Below, in pieces: positions 5,888 to 13,422 of a stretch of 14,820 bases of DNA. Numbering within the stretch: position 1 is the stretch's first letter; the number at the start of each line of letters is the position of its first letter. Made by a program: the position numbers and the translations under genes. Source of the DNA: Planctomycetota bacterium (GTDB taxonomy: Bacteria; Planctomycetota; Phycisphaerae; WQYP01); NCBI GenBank assembly GCA_021838985.1, contig JAKCCC010000010.1, positions 1 to 14,820 on the forward strand, given 5' to 3'. The notes below the pieces were generated by a model, which did no database searches, was not told the DNA's origin, and saw only the letters and a program-made list of their open reading frames with translations.

Positions 5888-7258
5888 ATGTTGACCATTG
5901 ACTGGCATGTGCGCCCGGCCGATCTGCTGCCCGCCATCGGGCGGATGTGGCGGCTTTCGGCCGTGAAACTCCGTAGCCTGCGCCGGACTTTTCGGCCGGG
6001 GCAGGGCGCCCCCGTGTTCACCGTGCGCGGCCAATATGCCTCCCGCGGCTGGACGGACTGGACCGAAGGCTTCCAATTTGGCTCCGAGCTGCTGCAATTC
6101 GACGCCACCGGCGAAAAGAAATTTCTCCACGCCGGGCGCGAACAGATCCTGGCGCATATGGCGCCCCACTTAACCCATTTTGGCGTACATGATCATGGTT
6201 TCAACAACGCGAGCACCTTCGGCCAGCTGCTGCGCCTGATGAATGAAAAGCGAATTCCGGAAAATCCATGGGAGCGCCGCACCTATGAGTTGGCCCTGAA
6301 AGTTTCCGGCGCCGTGCAGGCCAGGCGCTGGACCAACCTACCGGACGGCGGCTACATCTATTCCTTCAACGGCCCGCATTCGCTATTCATCGATACCATC
6401 CGTTCCCTGCGGGTTTTGGCGTTAAGCCACCAACTTGGCGGCGTGCTGGTGGAGGAAAATGACCGCCGGATCAGCCTGCTGGAGCGCCTGGTTATCCACG
6501 CCCGCACCACGGCGAAGTTTAATATTTGCGGCACGGACGGGCCGGGGGTTTACGCCCGGCGCGGCGCGGTTCGACAGGAAGTTATTTTCAACATCAACGA
6601 TGGAGCCTTTCGCTGCCCCAGTTCGCAGCAGGGCTTTTCCCCTTTCACCACCTGGACCCGCGGCCTGGCCTGGGCGATGTGTGGCTTCGCGGAGCAACTG
6701 GAGTTCCTGCGCGCTATTCCCGCGGAAGCGCTGCGCCGCTGCGGTGGAAAATCGGCCGTCACGAGCTGTATGCTCCAAGCGGCACGCGCTACGTGCGATT
6801 TCTATCTTGAAAATACGCCCACCGACGGCGTACCATACTGGGACACCGGCGCACCGGAGCTTTATCGCCTGGGCCAATACCTGGACCGTCCGGCGGAGCC
6901 GTTTAACCCCTACGAGCCGGTGGACAGTTCGGCCGCCGCCATTGCGGTGCAGGGCCTGTTGCGTCTGGGGCGTTACCTTGACGGCGCCCTGGGCCGGCGC
7001 TATTTCCAGGCGGCGCTGACCATTCTGCGAACGCTATTGGACGAACCGTATTTGTCGGTCGAGCGCCAACACCAGGGTTTGCTGCTGCATAGCGTTTACC
7101 ACCGGCCCAACGGTTGGGACTATATTCCGCCGGGCCGCCAAGTGCCGTGCGGTGAAGCAAGCATGTGGGGGGATTATCATCTGCGCGAAGCAGCGTGGTG
7201 CGTGCAGCGCCTCGCCCAAGGCCAGCCGGATCTGATGTTTTGGAGGAAACCCCCATGA
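5888..7258 (+). CDS. GH88-type unsaturated glucuronyl hydrolase
   Basis: Family role: hydrates the double bond of 4,5-unsaturated uronic acids at the non-reducing end of oligosaccharides made by polysaccharide lyases, freeing the unsaturated sugar. 456 residues from ATG 5888, against about 375 in characterised enzymes. Seen: HDHGFNNASTFG with Asp102, matching the HDLGF aspartate; FIDTIRSLRVL with Asp169, matching the second catalytic aspartate; WTRGLAWAMCGFAEQL (256 onward), DSSAAAIAVQGLL (346 onward), LLLHSVYHRPNGWDY and GEASMWGDYHLREA. No signal peptide. The start is uncertain: GTG 5870 lies in the 3' arm of the hairpin above, and neither start has a clear ribosome binding site. Its stop codon overlaps the cupin start. 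GH105 is the main alternative, but the HSVxHxP and DSSAxAI blocks suit GH88. Confidence 0.85.
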   Translation: MLTIDWHVRPADLLPAIGRMWRLSAVKLRSLRRTFRPGQGAPVFTVRGQYASRGWTDWTEGFQFGSELLQFDATGEKKFLHAGREQILAHMAPHLTHFGVHDHGFNNASTFGQLLRLMNEKRIPENPWERRTYELALKVSGAVQARRWTNLPDGGYIYSFNGPHSLFIDTIRSLRVLALSHQLGGVLVEENDRRISLLERLVIHARTTAKFNICGTDGPGVYARRGAVRQEVIFNINDGAFRCPSSQQGFSPFTTWTRGLAWAMCGFAEQLEFLRAIPAEALRRCGGKSAVTSCMLQAARATCDFYLENTPTDGVPYWDTGAPELYRLGQYLDRPAEPFNPYEPVDSSAAAIAVQGLLRLGRYLDGALGRRYFQAALTILRTLLDEPYLSVERQHQGLLLHSVYHRPNGWDYIPPGRQVPCGEASMWGDYHLREAAWCVQRLAQGQPDLMFWRKPP

Positions 7259-7701
7259 TCGTTGCCGATTTGACGGTCATCGCCGGTCGGGAGTATCCGG
7301 CGCGGCGCCGGACGCAAAATCTCTGCGGCGGCGCCTCGCCCATTCCAACCAGACATTTTGCACTGGGCCATGTTACTCTGGCGCCGCACGGCGGCCAGGT
7401 GCCCTGGCACAACCAGCCCCAGGAAGAAGTTTATTTCCTCATCGACGGAACCGCGGAAATGTGCCTCGGGGCGGAGCGGCAGACACTGCGCGGGGGCCAG
7501 GCGGTATATATTCCCCCGGGCGTATATCATCAGCTTACCAACATCGGTGACACGCCCGTCCGGATGTTATATTGTTACGGCCCGGCCGGAGAGGTGGCGC
7601 ACTGGCGGCAAGAGCTGGACGGAACTTTGCCTCGCGCCGGGCACGAAGCGCCGCCTCTGCCGCAAGGCGCGTGGCCCCAATGCGGCGCCAATAGCGCCTA
7701 G
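7255..7701 (+). CDS. Small single-domain cupin, coupled to the GH88 gene
   Basis: 148 residues, one beta-barrel cupin domain. Motif 1 is HNQPQEEVYFLIDG: His52, Gln54 in place of the usual second His, and Glu58. Motif 2 is GQAVYIPPGVYHQLTN, with His92. A metal is probably still bound, by His52, Gln54 or Glu58, and His92. The start is ATG 7255: it overlaps the GH88 stop as ATGA, and GGAGG lies 8 bases upstream, so translation is coupled; the longer GTG 7165 frame lies inside GH88. Because GH88 enzymes release 4,5-unsaturated monouronate, this cupin could do the KdgF job of opening that sugar to a 5-keto-4-deoxyuronate. This is inferred from position and fold; a sugar isomerase or sensor cupin is also possible. 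Confidence 0.85.
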   Translation: MIVADLTVIAGREYPARRRTQNLCGGASPIPTRHFALGHVTLAPHGGQVPWHNQPQEEVYFLIDGTAEMCLGAERQTLRGGQAVYIPPGVYHQLTNIGDTPVRMLYCYGPAGEVAHWRQELDGTLPRAGHEAPPLPQGAWPQCGANSA

Positions 7702-7737
7702 ATTTTAGCGTTTAGGTTACAGGTTATAGGCATTCCC

Positions 7738-8898
7738 ATGATGACCGACACTGTTCACACCGTGGGCATTATTATGAACGGCGTCACCGGCCGCATGGGC
7801 ACACAGCAGCACCTGAGGCGTTCCATCAAGGCGATTATTGATCAAGGCGGAGTTCACCTTGGCCCGGGTGAGACCATCCTGCCCGATCCCATTCTGGTGG
7901 GCCGTAATCCCGCCAAACTCGCATCGCTCGCCGCCCAGGCCGGCGTGACGCGCTGGACCACCAACCTGGCTACGGCCTTGGCCGATCGAAAGAATCTTAT
8001 TTACTTCGACGCCCAGACCACCGAACGGCGGGCGGACGCCGTGAAAGAAGCGCTGGCCGCGGGCAAGCACATCTATTGCGAAAAGCCAGTAGCCGTCAGC
8101 ACGGCGCAGGCGCTGGAACTGTATCGCCTGGCGCGACGGAAGTCTTTGAAACATGGGGTCGTGCAGGACAAACTCTGGCTGCCGGGAATGCGACAATTAA
8201 AAATGCTGCGCGACAGCGGTTTTTTTGGCAGGATTCTCTCGATCCGCGGAGAGTTTGGCTACTGGGTTTTTGAAGGCGATACCATTACCCCGCAGCGGCC
8301 ATCGTGGAATTACCGTAAGGAAAATGGCGGCGGCATAATCATGGATATGCTCTGCCATTTCCGCTATGTGCTTGACAACCTTTTTGGCGCGGTGCAGGCG
8401 GTGTGTTGCCTGGGGGCGACGCATATTCCACGTCGCCGGGATGAAGCTGGGAAACGTTACTCCTGCACCGCCGATGATTCCGCCTATGCCACCTTTGAGT
8501 TGGCTGGCGGCATTATCGCCCAGATCAACGCCAGTTGGGCGGTGCGGGTGCGACGGGACGATCTATTGGTGTTGCAGGTCGATGGCACGAAAGGCAGCGC
8601 GGTGGCGGGTCTGCGGCACTGCTGGGTGCAGCCGTATGGCGCCACGCCGCGTTTCGTGTGGAACCCGGATATGGAGACGCCGCTCGATTTCCAAGCCGGT
8701 TGGCAGCAAGTGCCGCCGCAGCAGGAATTTGACAACGCGTTTAAGGCGCAGTGGGAATTGTTTCTCCGCCACGTGGTCCAAGGCGAGCCATTCCCGTGGA
8801 ATCTGCTGGAAGGCGCCAAGGGTGTGCAACTTGCCGAAAAAGGCCTGGAATCCTGGCGGAAACGGGCGTGGGTTCAAGTCCCGGAACTAAAGCCATGA
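7738..8898 (+). CDS. Gfo/Idh/MocA-family oxidoreductase
   Basis: NAD(P)-dependent sugar or cyclitol dehydrogenase family, 386 residues; substrate unknown. The N-terminal nucleotide-binding fold starts VGIIMNGVTGRMG. This is not the common GxGxxG loop but a GVTGRMG version, like that of dihydrodipicolinate reductases. The family's E-K-P motif is at 115-117 in HIYCEKPVAVS. The C-terminal beta-sheet domain carries GEFGYWVFEG, GGGIIMDMLCHFRYVLDNLFG (partial), ADDSAYATFEL and EFDNAFKAQWELFLRHVV. ATG 7738 is preceded by TAGG 7 bases upstream. It lies 36 bases after the cupin and is probably in the same transcript, so it likely oxidises or reduces a sugar freed by the sulfatase and GH88 enzymes. Confidence 0.9.
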   Translation: MMTDTVHTVGIIMNGVTGRMGTQQHLRRSIKAIIDQGGVHLGPGETILPDPILVGRNPAKLASLAAQAGVTRWTTNLATALADRKNLIYFDAQTTERRADAVKEALAAGKHIYCEKPVAVSTAQALELYRLARRKSLKHGVVQDKLWLPGMRQLKMLRDSGFFGRILSIRGEFGYWVFEGDTITPQRPSWNYRKENGGGIIMDMLCHFRYVLDNLFGAVQAVCCLGATHIPRRRDEAGKRYSCTADDSAYATFELAGGIIAQINASWAVRVRRDDLLVLQVDGTKGSAVAGLRHCWVQPYGATPRFVWNPDMETPLDFQAGWQQVPPQQEFDNAFKAQWELFLRHVVQGEPFPWNLLEGAKGVQLAEKGLESWRKRAWVQVPELKP

Positions 8899-8926
8899 AC
8901 CGCCGCGCAACCCGTTTTCTGAAATG

Positions 8927-8956
8927 TTGACAGGGGGCGGACGAGCGGGGAACATA
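8927..8956 (+). promoter_or_regulatory. Possible promoter ahead of the phosphohexomutase gene
   Basis: A perfect -35 hexamer, TTGACA, is at 8927-8932. The -10 is poor: GAACAT at 8950-8955 with 17-bp spacing, or AACATA with 18. It is placed to start transcription about 40 bases ahead of the ATG at 9002, which would separate this gene from the catabolic cluster. Confidence 0.3.
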
Positions 8957-9001
8957 GCCGCCGAGGGATGGCTCACCCGTGGACCCAAGTGGAAGCACCG
9001 T

Positions 9002-10387
9002 ATGAACGCGGCGGCATTGGATCAGATCTTCAAGGCGTACGACATTCGGGGTGTGTATCCCGATCCCTTGAATGAGGCCATCGCGCGGCGCATCGGCCGC
9101 GCCACCGCTGATTTTCTGCGCCAACAGAATGCCGATGCGGACCCGGCGGTGCGGCGAAACAATATGCTCGTGGTCGGCCGGGACATGCGGCCCAGCAGCG
9201 AAGCGCTCGCCCTGGCGGTAACCGAAGGCATACGGTCCGCCGGAATGGACTGCCTGGATGTGGGCTTGATCGATACGCCGCTGATTTATTTTGCCATCAA
9301 TTACGGTGGCTTTTCCGGCGGCATCCAGACGACGGCGTCGCACAATCCCGTCAACTACAATGGGTTTAAGATCAGCGGGCCGGCGGCGCGGCCCATCGGC
9401 GAGACTACGGGACTGCGGGAGATTAAGCGCCTCTGCGGCGAGCCGTCTCCATCGCCCGCCGCCGCGCCCGGCGCCCTGGAACGACAGGATTTCACCGCGG
9501 CCTACCGCCAGCATGTGCTCCGCTTCCTGAAGCCCGTACGCCCGCTGACCGTGGCGGTCGATGCGAGCAACGGCATGGCGGGGCAGTTCCTGCCGGATAT
9601 ATTCCTGCCGGAGCCGAAGCTAAACTTGGTTCCGTTGAACCTGGAAATTACCGGAGCTTTCAACCACCCCCCGAATCCATTGGTGGATGCGAACCTGCGA
9701 CAGCTGCAGGAGGCGGTGCTTTCCAGTGGCGCCGCCTTCGGAGTCTGTTTCGACGGTGATGCCGACCGTTGCGTTTTCGTGGATGAGCAGGCCCGGGTCA
9801 TTCGCTGTGATATCATCACGGCGCTGTTGGCGCGGCATTTTTTGAAGGATCATCCGCACGCGACGGTGGTTTACGATCTGCGGAGCAGCCGGGTGGTGAA
9901 AGAGGAGATTGAAAATGCCGGCGGCATAGCGCGGCGCGAACGCGTGGGGCACGCTTTTATGAAAAAGGCGTTGGCGGACAGTCACGGCGTATTGGGCGGG
10001 GAACTGTCGGGCCATTTTTATTTTCGCGACAATTTCAACTGCGACAGCGGGGCCATCGCTTTCGCCTGTGTGGCTTCGGTGTTTTCGCAATATGATGTGC
10101 CGGTGAGCCAGGTCCTCAAACCGCTGCTGCGCTGGCATGGTAGCGGCGAGGTCAATTTCCAGGTCGCGGACAAGGATGGCGCGATGGCCCGGCTGGCCGA
10201 GCGTTATCAGGATGCGGCGATCGATTATCTGGATGGCGTCACGGTGGAATATGACACCTGGTGGTTCAACGTTCGCAAAAGCAACACCGAGCCGCTGTTG
10301 CGGCTGAATCTGGAAGCGAATACCGCCGAGGCCATGAAAAAGAAACTCGAAGAAGTTTCCCGGCAGCTAGGGGCCGCGGCCCAGTAA
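9002..10387 (+). CDS. Phosphomannomutase/phosphoglucomutase (alpha-D-phosphohexomutase)
   Basis: Interconverts hexose 1- and 6-phosphates, supplying GDP-mannose or UDP-glucose precursors for polysaccharides and envelope. 461 residues, usual for the ManB/AlgC type. Seen: FKAYDIRG at the N-terminus; active-site phosphoserine Ser113 in TTASHNP; Mg-binding D251-G-D253-A-D255-R; the sugar-specificity loop GELSGHFYF (333 onward), whose GEmSGH form suits PMM/PGM dual enzymes; and the phosphate-binding RKSNTEPLLR (425 onward). The start is ATG 9002, with GGAAG 6 bases upstream and the conserved FKAYDIRG close to it; the upstream in-frame ATG at 8924 would add 26 residues without homology. dacB follows 31 bases downstream, likely in the same operon. 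Specificity between mannose and glucose cannot be settled here, so no symbol is given. Confidence 0.93.
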   Translation: MNAAALDQIFKAYDIRGVYPDPLNEAIARRIGRATADFLRQQNADADPAVRRNNMLVVGRDMRPSSEALALAVTEGIRSAGMDCLDVGLIDTPLIYFAINYGGFSGGIQTTASHNPVNYNGFKISGPAARPIGETTGLREIKRLCGEPSPSPAAAPGALERQDFTAAYRQHVLRFLKPVRPLTVAVDASNGMAGQFLPDIFLPEPKLNLVPLNLEITGAFNHPPNPLVDANLRQLQEAVLSSGAAFGVCFDGDADRCVFVDEQARVIRCDIITALLARHFLKDHPHATVVYDLRSSRVVKEEIENAGGIARRERVGHAFMKKALADSHGVLGGELSGHFYFRDNFNCDSGAIAFACVASVFSQYDVPVSQVLKPLLRWHGSGEVNFQVADKDGAMARLAERYQDAAIDYLDGVTVEYDTWWFNVRKSNTEPLLRLNLEANTAEAMKKKLEEVSRQLGAAAQ

Positions 10388-10418
10388 AGTAAAGGCGCAA
10401 GAAGAGAAAGGTGCAGGG

Positions 10419-11897
10419 ATGTGCCGAGTGTTTCGTGCTCTGGTTGTAGCGTTTTGGTTTTTGGCCGCGGGCGGAATGGGCGTAGCTCTGGACGGCGGTG
10501 GAGCAGCCCAGGGGAAGGTTCTGGCGCCGGAGCTGGCCCGACGCATCGACGCGCTGCTAAGGGATCCGCAACTGCGCGGCGCGCAGGTGGGCATTGATAT
10601 CGTCAAGCTGACCCCGCAGGGACCGACCAGCCTCTACCGTTTCCATTCTACCGTAGCCCTGATGCCGGGCAGCAACGCTAAATTACTTACAACCGCGGCG
10701 GCGTTCGATCGTCTCGGACCACACGCCGTGATCGCCACCCGGCTGTATCGGGTGGGAGACCACTTGGTGCTGGTGGGCGGAGGCGATCCGGCCCTGGGTG
10801 ATCCGGTGCTCTGCCATCGGGCGGGCTGGCAATCCACCACCGTATTCCAACAATGGGCCAACCACCTGCGGGCCTTGGGCCTGACTCATTTTCACGACAT
10901 CGTCGTCGATGACTCCATTTTCAACCACGATTTTGTGAATGCGCGCTGGCCGCTGGGAGGAGCCCAATATCTGGATTGGTATGACGCCCCGGTCGGCGGC
11001 TTGAATTTTGCGCTAAACTGCATCCGCTGGCGACCGGTGATCGATGCGCACGGGGCGGTGGGACTATCCATCAAGCCCTTTTCCGCCTATCCGCCTGTGG
11101 CCATTCAAGCCCACCGCGGACCAGCGCAGCGTTTCTGGCTGTGGCGCGGGCTGCACTCCGCGGAGTGCTTTTTGCGCGGATCCGTCCAGCAAAGCGATCC
11201 CCATTGGCGGCAGACCACCATCGCCGATCCAGGCCTTTACACCGGCGCTGTGTTACGCCAGGTTCTGGTGGAGCGCGGGATTCAGATCACTGGTTCCGTG
11301 CGCCGCGGCGGGTTGGATAGCGCGGCCCCTGCCCCCGGAACGAAGCCGCAATTGTTGGCCACGTATGAAACGCCTCTGACGGCCATTTTATATCGCGCCA
11401 ATACCGACAGCATCAATCTGATGGCCGAGGCGTTATGCAAACTCCTGGGCCATTTGGCCACCGGGCAGCCTGGCGGATGGGCCAACGGTACGGCGGCGGT
11501 GCAGGCTTACCTGCGCAGCCTGGGGATCCCCGCGGCCTGGGTGCAGCTGGTGGACGGGTCCGGACTTTCGCACCTGGATCACGTGGCTCCCGCAGCGCTG
11601 ATCCAGGTATTGGTTCATATCGCCATGGAACGGGATGGAAAGATATTTATCGACAGTATGTGTCGGCCGGGCCATGGTACGTTGATCTATCGGCTCCGCG
11701 GCTCGCCGGCGGCGCCGCACGTGCGGGCCAAGGATGGGCACATCACCGGCGCCTCCACTCTAAGCGGTTACCTGTTCGCGCCCGACGGCGTGTTTGTGTT
11801 CTCGATCATGTGCAACCACTATCACGGTAACGTCAACGGCTGGCAAGATCGACTGGTGACCGCGCTATTTAACGCAGAATCTGCTCATCCAAGGTAA
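10419..11897 (+). CDS. dacB: D-alanyl-D-alanine carboxypeptidase/endopeptidase, PBP4 type (peptidase S13)
   Basis: A periplasmic penicillin-binding protein that trims or opens peptidoglycan cross-links. 492 residues, close to E. coli PBP4 (477). N-terminal signal peptide (residues 1-24, hydrophobic core ALVVAFWFLAAGGMGVAL). Seen: S-N-A-K at 85-88 (SxxK, nucleophile Ser85); S-I-N at 331-333 (SxN); DGSGLSHLDHVAP, typical of PBP4; and K-D-G at 438-440 where KTG is normal. The long insertion between SxxK and SxN (about 245 residues) is characteristic of the class C PBPs. The ATG has GAAAGG 7 bases upstream. The 3' end overlaps the convergent sigma factor gene by 29 bp. A peptidoglycan enzyme agrees with the modern view that planctomycetes have a cell wall, if that is the host. 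Confidence 0.92.
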   Translation: MCRVFRALVVAFWFLAAGGMGVALDGGGAAQGKVLAPELARRIDALLRDPQLRGAQVGIDIVKLTPQGPTSLYRFHSTVALMPGSNAKLLTTAAAFDRLGPHAVIATRLYRVGDHLVLVGGGDPALGDPVLCHRAGWQSTTVFQQWANHLRALGLTHFHDIVVDDSIFNHDFVNARWPLGGAQYLDWYDAPVGGLNFALNCIRWRPVIDAHGAVGLSIKPFSAYPPVAIQAHRGPAQRFWLWRGLHSAECFLRGSVQQSDPHWRQTTIADPGLYTGAVLRQVLVERGIQITGSVRRGGLDSAAPAPGTKPQLLATYETPLTAILYRANTDSINLMAEALCKLLGHLATGQPGGWANGTAAVQAYLRSLGIPAAWVQLVDGSGLSHLDHVAPAALIQVLVHIAMERDGKIFIDSMCRPGHGTLIYRLRGSPAAPHVRAKDGHITGASTLSGYLFAPDGVFVFSIMCNHYHGNVNGWQDRLVTALFNAESAHPR

Positions 11898-12834
11898 AAC
11901 GCAGTTTTTCCATGGCGCGCTTCTGGATTTGCCGGACCCGTTCCTTGGTTACTCCGATTACCTGGCCGACCTCCTCCAGCGTCATCACCGGCGTTTCGGT
12001 GGAATGATTCAGAGCGAAGCGGGCCTCAATCACCCGCCGTTCAACGTCGGTCAGACAAGCCGTGTTGCCCGAGATAATCCGGTGCAATTCTTCCACGGCG
12101 TCCCGGGTCTGGGCCAGCCGCCGATTGTCCATTTCGTTCGATCGTTCCATCGTGGGGTCAAATTCCGTCGGGAACATGCCTTTGTAGCGGGTGGTTTTTC
12201 CAGCCAGTCGGCTAAACGCCTTCAGGATCGCACGGCAGGCATACGTGCTGAACTTGAAACCACGAGCGGCGTCGAATTTCTCCACGGCCCGCAGCAAGGC
12301 CATATTGCCTTCGGAGATCAGCTCGCCGAAATCCACATCCGCCATGCGCACCCGTTTGGCCATGGCCAGCACGAGAGCGAGATTCATGCTCGTAATCAAA
12401 TCGCGGGTTTCACGAACGCGGCGATACCATAGCAGAATCTGCCGGGCCAGTCGTTTACCGGGATGGGTGCGGAAGCACTTCACCAGGCGGCCCGTGCGCC
12501 GCCGGGCATAGTTGTAACGAAGAAACAGATGCTTTTCTTCGGCTCCGTTGAGCAGGCTGGAAGAAGGCGCGGTAGCGGTCAGGGGGCCATCTTCGATCAT
12601 GGGGTGGTACCAGCCGGTGTTGGCCGGCGGCAACTCCAAGCCTGCGTCGAACAGTGTCGTTTCCGCGGATGGCCGCCTAAAGAGGCGGTTGGGAATATAA
12701 TCCAAAGGCGCCTGCAGCGCTTCTTCCAGCAGCTGCCGCTCCGATTCTGATAACGAGGCCAGCGCCGCGCGATAACGCCCGCTCGGGTGAGCCGCCGCTG
12801 CGGCCGCTTGGGTTTTAGTCGCTAACACAACCAT
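11869..12834 (-). CDS. Sigma-70 family RNA polymerase sigma factor with an altered region 2.3
   Basis: Directs RNA polymerase to promoters. 321 residues from ATG 12834, which has GGAGG 5 bases upstream; ATG 12846, four codons earlier, has GAGG 7 bases upstream and is also possible. Region 2 (about 143-212) reads TSMNLALVLAMAKRV, FGELISEGNMALLRAVEKFD and RGFKFSTYACRAILKAF. Region 4 carries the helix-turn-helix LEEVGQVIGVTKERVRQIQ. The -35-reading residues of E. coli RpoD are kept or conservatively changed (K297, E298, R301, Q302). In region 2.3-2.4, however, the WW dyad is replaced by Arg-Ala (201-202) and Gln437 of RpoD by Lys205. The first 95 residues have no typical region 1.1. It is an alternative sigma (group 2 or 3), not RpoD. 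The similar STYACRAILK form recalls planctomycete sigma factors. Confidence 0.88.
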   Translation of the reverse strand: MVVLATKTQAAAAAAHPSGRYRAALASLSESERQLLEEALQAPLDYIPNRLFRRPSAETTLFDAGLELPPANTGWYHPMIEDGPLTATAPSSSLLNGAEEKHLFLRYNYARRRTGRLVKCFRTHPGKRLARQILLWYRRVRETRDLITSMNLALVLAMAKRVRMADVDFGELISEGNMALLRAVEKFDAARGFKFSTYACRAILKAFSRLAGKTTRYKGMFPTEFDPTMERSNEMDNRRLAQTRDAVEELHRIISGNTACLTDVERRVIEARFALNHSTETPVMTLEEVGQVIGVTKERVRQIQKRAMEKLRFTLDEQILR

Positions 12835-12879
12835 ACTTGCCTCCATTTTCGTGCCTCAACTTCTCCCATCATACAATAC

Positions 12880-12895
12880 TACGGTACAAACCGTA
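12880..12895. promoter_or_regulatory. Dyad upstream of the sigma factor gene, possible operator
   Basis: TACGGT-ACAA-ACCGTA is a perfect 6+6 dyad about 45-60 bases ahead of the sigma start codon. A -10-like TATGAT (12873-12868, minus strand) lies between it and the gene, so the dyad would cover the -35 zone. No good -35 hexamer is seen, which would fit an activator-dependent or non-sigma-70 promoter. Confidence 0.4.
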
Positions 12896-13220
12896 TGCCG
12901 GGTTCAAATAAAATTGTAAAACGGTTCCCGTTCGCAATGTAACTCTTTGCACACAGCATAGTTAGCCCACATATGATCTTCGGAAAATGACCGTTGGCAC
13001 AGTGGACATGCCGGCTGTTGTCTGCTTAACTTTCTGCCAGAATGACCCTTGAGATGGTGACAGCACGGCAGTCCGGTCGCCGCGGTGGTTAACCGCCATA
13101 CTTCACCGCCAACGCGGCTAGCGCGTTGCCAAACGATAAATTTCGGGGGAGAAGGAGCCTCAGACTCGCCACCGAACCCGCCGCACCGGGCTTCAGGATC
13201 GCCCCGCTCGCCCCGCTCGC

Positions 13221-13300
13221 GTCGCCCCTTGGCGACCAGGGCTTTGTCGAGTCGCCCTCCTCGGCGACCAGTGGGCGGGCAGGCCCCGCCGGCAGGCGGG
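13221..13300. repeat. Cluster of three GC-rich hairpins, REP-like
   Basis: Three perfect 6-bp stems occur in 80 bases: GTCGCC-CCTT-GGCGAC (13221-13236), GTCGCC-CTCCTC-GGCGAC (13251-13268) and CCCGCC-GGCA-GGCGGG (13285-13300). A further GGCGAC is at 13309-13314, and GGCGGGCAGG is directly repeated at 13274 and 13295. The pattern suits repetitive extragenic palindromes; copy number in the genome is unknown from here. Confidence 0.55.
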
Positions 13301-13422
13301 CAGGTTTTGGCGACTCGCCCGCGGCGATCCGGTGAACGGCTTCCGGACGCGACAGCCGAAGGTTAAGCGGTGACCAAGCACTAGCTACGCCACATTCGGG
13401 CTATCGCCCGTAACAGAAACAG

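Noticed and set aside
7165..7701. Longer 178-residue version of the cupin starting at GTG 7165
   Set aside because: The extra 30 codons lie inside the GH88 gene in another frame; ATG 7255 has a strong GGAGG site and the ATGA overlap.
8741..9514. 257-codon minus-strand frame over the oxidoreductase and mutase genes
   Set aside because: Runs antisense across two well-supported genes and their intergenic gap; caused by the codon bias of the opposite strand.
13085..13366. 93-codon plus-strand frame in the intergenic region
   Set aside because: Pro/Arg/Ser-rich translation of REP-like GC-rich DNA, no ribosome binding site, no domain; overlaps the hairpin cluster.
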